A stretch of 64,000 nt of DNA, from contig NZ_SKBR01000001.1 of the NCBI RefSeq assembly GCF_013450295.1, forward strand, positions 996,001-1,060,000. Direction: 5' to 3'. Made by a program: the position numbers and the translations under genes. Under the pieces are notes generated by a model. The model was not told the DNA's origin. It worked only from the letters and a program-made list of their open reading frames with translations, and made no database searches. This document shows positions 61,321 to 64,000 of this stretch, piece by piece (positions within the stretch are counted from its first letter, which is position 1; each line of letters starts with the position of its first letter). The DNA is from Streptomyces sp. AJS327 (GTDB taxonomy: Bacteria > Actinomycetota > Actinomycetes > Streptomycetales > Streptomycetaceae).

Positions 61321-63087
61321 ATGAACGTCCGCCCAGGTCAGGCCGGTACGCGAACGGCCCCACGGCCCCCGCGCCGGTTACTGACCCCGCTGCTCGTCCT
61401 GGCCTGCCTGCTCCCGCTCGCGCGGCCCGCCACGGCGTCGCCGACCGGCCCACCCGAGAGCGGAGCGCGGTCCGCCCCAGCCGCCTCGTCCGCGACGGCT
61501 GCGTTCCGGCCGGACTCCGCGCCGGACCGGAGTGCCGGACTCTCCCGCCGCTACGCCGAGTTGGACCACTACATCCGCGACCGGATGAAGACGACCCGAA
61601 CTCCCGGCCTCGCCTACGCCGTTGTCGGCCCCGACGGTCCGGAACACCAGCGCTTCTGGGGAACGGACGGAAACGGCAGGCGCGTTGGGCCCGACACCCC
61701 CTTCCTTTGGGGATCGGTCGCCAAGCCGATCGCCGCGAGCGCCGTACTCACCCTCGTGCAGGACGGGCAACTCGGCCTGGAGGACCGGGTCGTGGACCAT
61801 CTGCCGGGATTCCGGTTCGGCGGCCGCGCGCACGCGGCCCGCGTCACCGTCCGGCACCTGCTCCAGCAGACCTCCGGGCTGCCGGAGTCGGCCACGTTCC
61901 GCGTCACGGACTGCCTGGACGCCGACTGCCCCCGTCCCGCCGACCGCCTCGGCGCCCTGGACGGAGTCGAGCCGCTCGGACCACCGGGCTCCGCGTACGC
62001 CTACTCCAGCGCCAACTACCTCGTCCTGTCGGCGGTCGCCGAGGCGGTCACCGGCCGTCCCTTCGCCGAGCAGCTGCGGCGCGGCGTCTTCGAACCGGCG
62101 GGAATGGACGGCGCCATAGCGGACCGGACGACCGCCCGTGAACGCCAACTGCCCCCGGGGTACAGCCTCCTGTGGGGCAGGCCTGCCGCGGTGTCGGACG
62201 GTGTCGACCAGCACGGTGCGGGCTACGGCTACATCGGCGGCAACCTCCAGGACCTCGCCGCCTTCGCCGCCCTCCAACTCCGCTCGGGCCAGACCGCCGA
62301 CGGCGGCACCGTCCTCACCCCCGATTCCGTCCGGCGGGCGCGAACAGAGGGCAGGCTCCAGCCCGACGGCGATCCCACCGGGTACGGGATGGGCTGGCGG
62401 ATCGGCGGTCTCGACGCCCCCCTCAACAACGCGCTGTGGCACACCGGCGCTTCGCCCGGCTACTCCGCCATGATCTTCCTGCTGCCGGAGCGGGACACCG
62501 CACTCGTCCTGACGCAGAACCTGTACGGGCTGCTCCACGACGACGCGGTGATGCGCATCGGCTTCGACGCCGCACGGATCCTGGCCGGAGGCCAACGGCC
62601 CTCCACCGAGGACCCGTTGGCGTCGGACTACCACCTGACGATCTGGGGGCTGACCGCGCTGGCGCTGGCCCTGCTCCTCGCCGCGGCGCGCGCGGCCCTG
62701 CTGCTCCGCCGACCCCCCTCGCGCGGATCCGCGTGGCGCCGCGTCGTGCCGACCGCGCTCTGGTGCCTGCCCGCGGCGCTGCCCGGCACCGCGCTGCTGC
62801 TCAGCCGCTACATGAGCCCGTCCCAACTGCACGCCTGGCTACCGGACGTCGCCATCGCGCTCTGGGTCGCGACCGGGGCGGGTGCTGCGACCATCGTCCT
62901 GCGGGTCGTCCTCGCCATCCGCTCCGCCCGCTCCACCCGAGCCCGCTCCACCTCGACCTCACGGCCCCAACTCGCCGCCGTGGGCCGCCGGGGAACCGTC
63001 AGGACGCGGGCCGGCAGGTCGAACTGGCTGCCGCAGAGGGTCCGTTCCGTGGAACGCGCCAGCACCGCCCAGACGCCGTCGAGTTGA
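61321..63087 (+). CDS. Beta-lactamase-family serine hydrolase with C-terminal membrane domain
   Basis: A 588-residue exported protein. A signal peptide (LLTPLLVLACLLPLA, cleavage near ATA-S40) leads to a beta-lactamase/DD-peptidase fold (about 75-430). The nucleophile motif is S-V-A-K (Ser132, Lys135), the second motif YSSANY (Tyr228) and the third HTG in ALWHTGASPGYS. After residue 440 come three or four membrane helices and a basic tail, so it is anchored. Such proteins may act as esterases or D-aminopeptidases; beta-lactam hydrolysis is not implied. GAGGAG precedes the ATG. A TTA codon lies at residue 20. A divergent TetR-family gene with twin operators likely controls it. Confidence 0.87.
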   Translation: MNVRPGQAGTRTAPRPPRRLLTPLLVLACLLPLARPATASPTGPPESGARSAPAASSATAAFRPDSAPDRSAGLSRRYAELDHYIRDRMKTTRTPGLAYAVVGPDGPEHQRFWGTDGNGRRVGPDTPFLWGSVAKPIAASAVLTLVQDGQLGLEDRVVDHLPGFRFGGRAHAARVTVRHLLQQTSGLPESATFRVTDCLDADCPRPADRLGALDGVEPLGPPGSAYAYSSANYLVLSAVAEAVTGRPFAEQLRRGVFEPAGMDGAIADRTTARERQLPPGYSLLWGRPAAVSDGVDQHGAGYGYIGGNLQDLAAFAALQLRSGQTADGGTVLTPDSVRRARTEGRLQPDGDPTGYGMGWRIGGLDAPLNNALWHTGASPGYSAMIFLLPERDTALVLTQNLYGLLHDDAVMRIGFDAARILAGGQRPSTEDPLASDYHLTIWGLTALALALLLAAARAALLLRRPPSRGSAWRRVVPTALWCLPAALPGTALLLSRYMSPSQLHAWLPDVAIALWVATGAGAATIVLRVVLAIRSARSTRARSTSTSRPQLAAVGRRGTVRTRAGRSNWLPQRVRSVERASTAQTPSS

Positions 63088-63760
63088 CGGTTGCCATCCC
63101 GGGAAAGCCCTTCCTGCCTGCGCGTTCATCGACTGCTTAGCGTCGGCTGCTTCACTCGGTACCGGTTGTCGGTCCGCGACTCGGGGCGGACCGCGACCAA
63201 GGGGGATCTGGGCCCGGAGCCGGGGTCGGCTCCGGGCCCAGGCACAGGGGCGACGCGGTGCGCGTGGGGGCGTTCCGCCCGCCCCGCTCCTCCCGTCCTC
63301 GCCCGCGCCCCGCCCCGTTCCTTCGTCCCGTCCGACTCCACTGTCCCGTCCGCCAGTTCGGCCCCGCCCGTTCCACTCCGGCCGCCCCGCTCCCGCCGGT
63401 GGCGGCGGTGTCCGGCTCGCCGCGCCCCACCCGCCCGGGACGTCGCGTGGTGCCGATACCGTGCCGCGGGGGTCTCGCACCGTTCAGGCGCGGCGTCCTC
63501 ACGCCGTGCCCCTCCAACTCGTCCCGTGATACCGATGGTTGGTTCCTACCGGCCACGGCTGGCGGGTCGGGGGCCCTCGCTGTCCCGCGCCTCCGCGTCG
63601 TCGGCGTCCGCGTCCCGTTACTGGGGCTCGCGTTCCCGACGGCCGGAGGCGCCCGGGTCCGGCCGCCGTTGGCGCGGCACCGAGGAGCAGCGCAGGATCC
63701 CCGCTGGTTGATGGCTTGATTTCGACGCAGGGGTGGGAGAGGCTGGACGCCCCAGCATTG
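63088..63760. other. Spacer between serine-hydrolase and ArsR-like genes
   Basis: Apart from the hairpin above, this 673-base stretch shows no gene. Its last 150 bases are less GC-rich than the rest (GGTTGATGGCTTGATTTCGACGC near 63708) and presumably hold the promoter of the ArsR-like gene. Open frames on both strands have poor codon use. Confidence 0.45.
63209..63240. terminator. Hairpin downstream of the serine-hydrolase gene
   Basis: TGGGCCCGGAGCC (63209-63221) pairs perfectly over 13 bases with GGCTCCGGGCCCA (63228-63240) around a six-base loop, 120 bases after the stop codon. It is a plausible factor-independent terminator without a T run. Confidence 0.7.
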
Positions 63761-64000
63761 ATGGATGTCCATATGGCCGATGCGGAGAACGGACGGGGTG
63801 CCCGGCGGGCCCCGAGCGCGCCGGACGCCGGACCCGTCCGCGACCAGACGACCTCGCCCAACGACCGCGAGCCAGCCGTCAGTTCGGCTCACCCACCGAT
63901 CGCCCCACCCGATCTCACGGCGGAGGACGCGCGCACCCTGGCCGCCGTCTTCCGCGCCCTCGCGGACCCCCTGCGCCTGCTGCTCTTCTCCCGCGTCGCG
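63761..64000 (+). CDS. ArsR-family regulator, N-terminal part (cut by window end)
   Basis: The frame runs off the window after 80 codons. The first 50 residues are hydrophilic and variable. Then LTAEDARTLAAVFRALADPLRLLLFSRVA matches the first helices of ArsR/SmtB winged-helix repressors (the ALADPLRL motif). Two starts are possible, ATG at 63761 or ATG at 63773; neither has a ribosome site, so a leaderless or longer form cannot be excluded. The start region itself is dyad-symmetric (ATGGA-TG-TCCAT), a possible autoregulatory site. The sensed ligand cannot be told from this fragment. Confidence 0.7.
   Translation, partial: MDVHMADAENGRGARRAPSAPDAGPVRDQTTSPNDREPAVSSAHPPIAPPDLTAEDARTLAAVFRALADPLRLLLFSRVA

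Noticed and set aside
63152..63892. Minus-strand open frame across the spacer and the ArsR-like start
   Set aside because: Arg/Pro-rich, no domain, and it overlaps a recognisable ArsR N-terminus on the other strand.

Overview
The window is a very GC-rich actinobacterial chromosome segment, almost certainly from a Streptomyces. The evidence is strong third-position GC, many GTG starts, only a few TTA codons, Tat/lipoprotein secretion signals, and a gene order that from memory matches the S. coelicolor core region running from panB back to glnA (about SCO2256 to SCO2198). No rRNA, tRNA, IS element, prophage or CRISPR array was seen. Most of the window is conserved chromosomal backbone with small accessory insertions.

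Layout. 1-4.3 kb: small membrane protein, M50 membrane protease, DrrAB-type ABC exporter, small secreted protein. 4.6-8.7 kb: panB (pantothenate), a membrane-anchored EEP phosphohydrolase and nadE (NAD). 8.8-15.7 kb: Tat multicopper oxidase with a His-rich membrane protein, a two-HTH regulator with a secreted subtilisin, and a luciferase-like monooxygenase/FMN reductase pair. 16-20.7 kb: glnA2-like ligase plus glnE. 20.8-33.3 kb: PAP2 protein, then a maltose/maltodextrin locus: aglA-malR leftwards; malE-malF-malG, a second LacI regulator and a secreted pullulanase rightwards. 33.5-43.8 kb: TetR, two paralogous NarL-type kinases in inverted orientation, a secreted GH89 enzyme, a response regulator, an oxidoreductase and a tautomerase. 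43.9-52.5 kb: ArsC-like protein, HTH-TPR regulator, lipB-lipA, DUF4191 protein, RDD protein, glnA. 53.2-64 kb: GNAT protein, Fur-type repressor and katG, a 47-aa zinc-finger-like protein, a cholesterol-oxidase-like GMC enzyme, a TetR/serine-hydrolase pair and the start of an ArsR-like regulator.

How genes work together. Nitrogen: glnA carries a textbook GlnR operator and the adenylylation tyrosine, and GlnE (30 kb away, next to the GlnA2 homologue that lacks that tyrosine) would modify GlnA. Carbon: malE and pullulanase promoters share a 16-bp operator-like motif and an identical 15-bp core-promoter stretch, while the locus encodes two LacI paralogues with the same recognition helix. Redox: Fur repressor and katG diverge around a promoter whose spacer is a perfect palindrome.

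Most notable: the two sensor kinases share blocks of 327 bp (3 mismatches) and 161 bp (2 mismatches) in inverted orientation 8 kb apart. This looks like recent gene conversion, and recombination there would invert the segment while swapping sensor halves between intact kinases. Other points of interest are a roughly 100-residue low-complexity insertion inside MalR, a long polypurine tract before the response-regulator gene, and twin TetR boxes overlapping the start of a repressor/serine-hydrolase pair.
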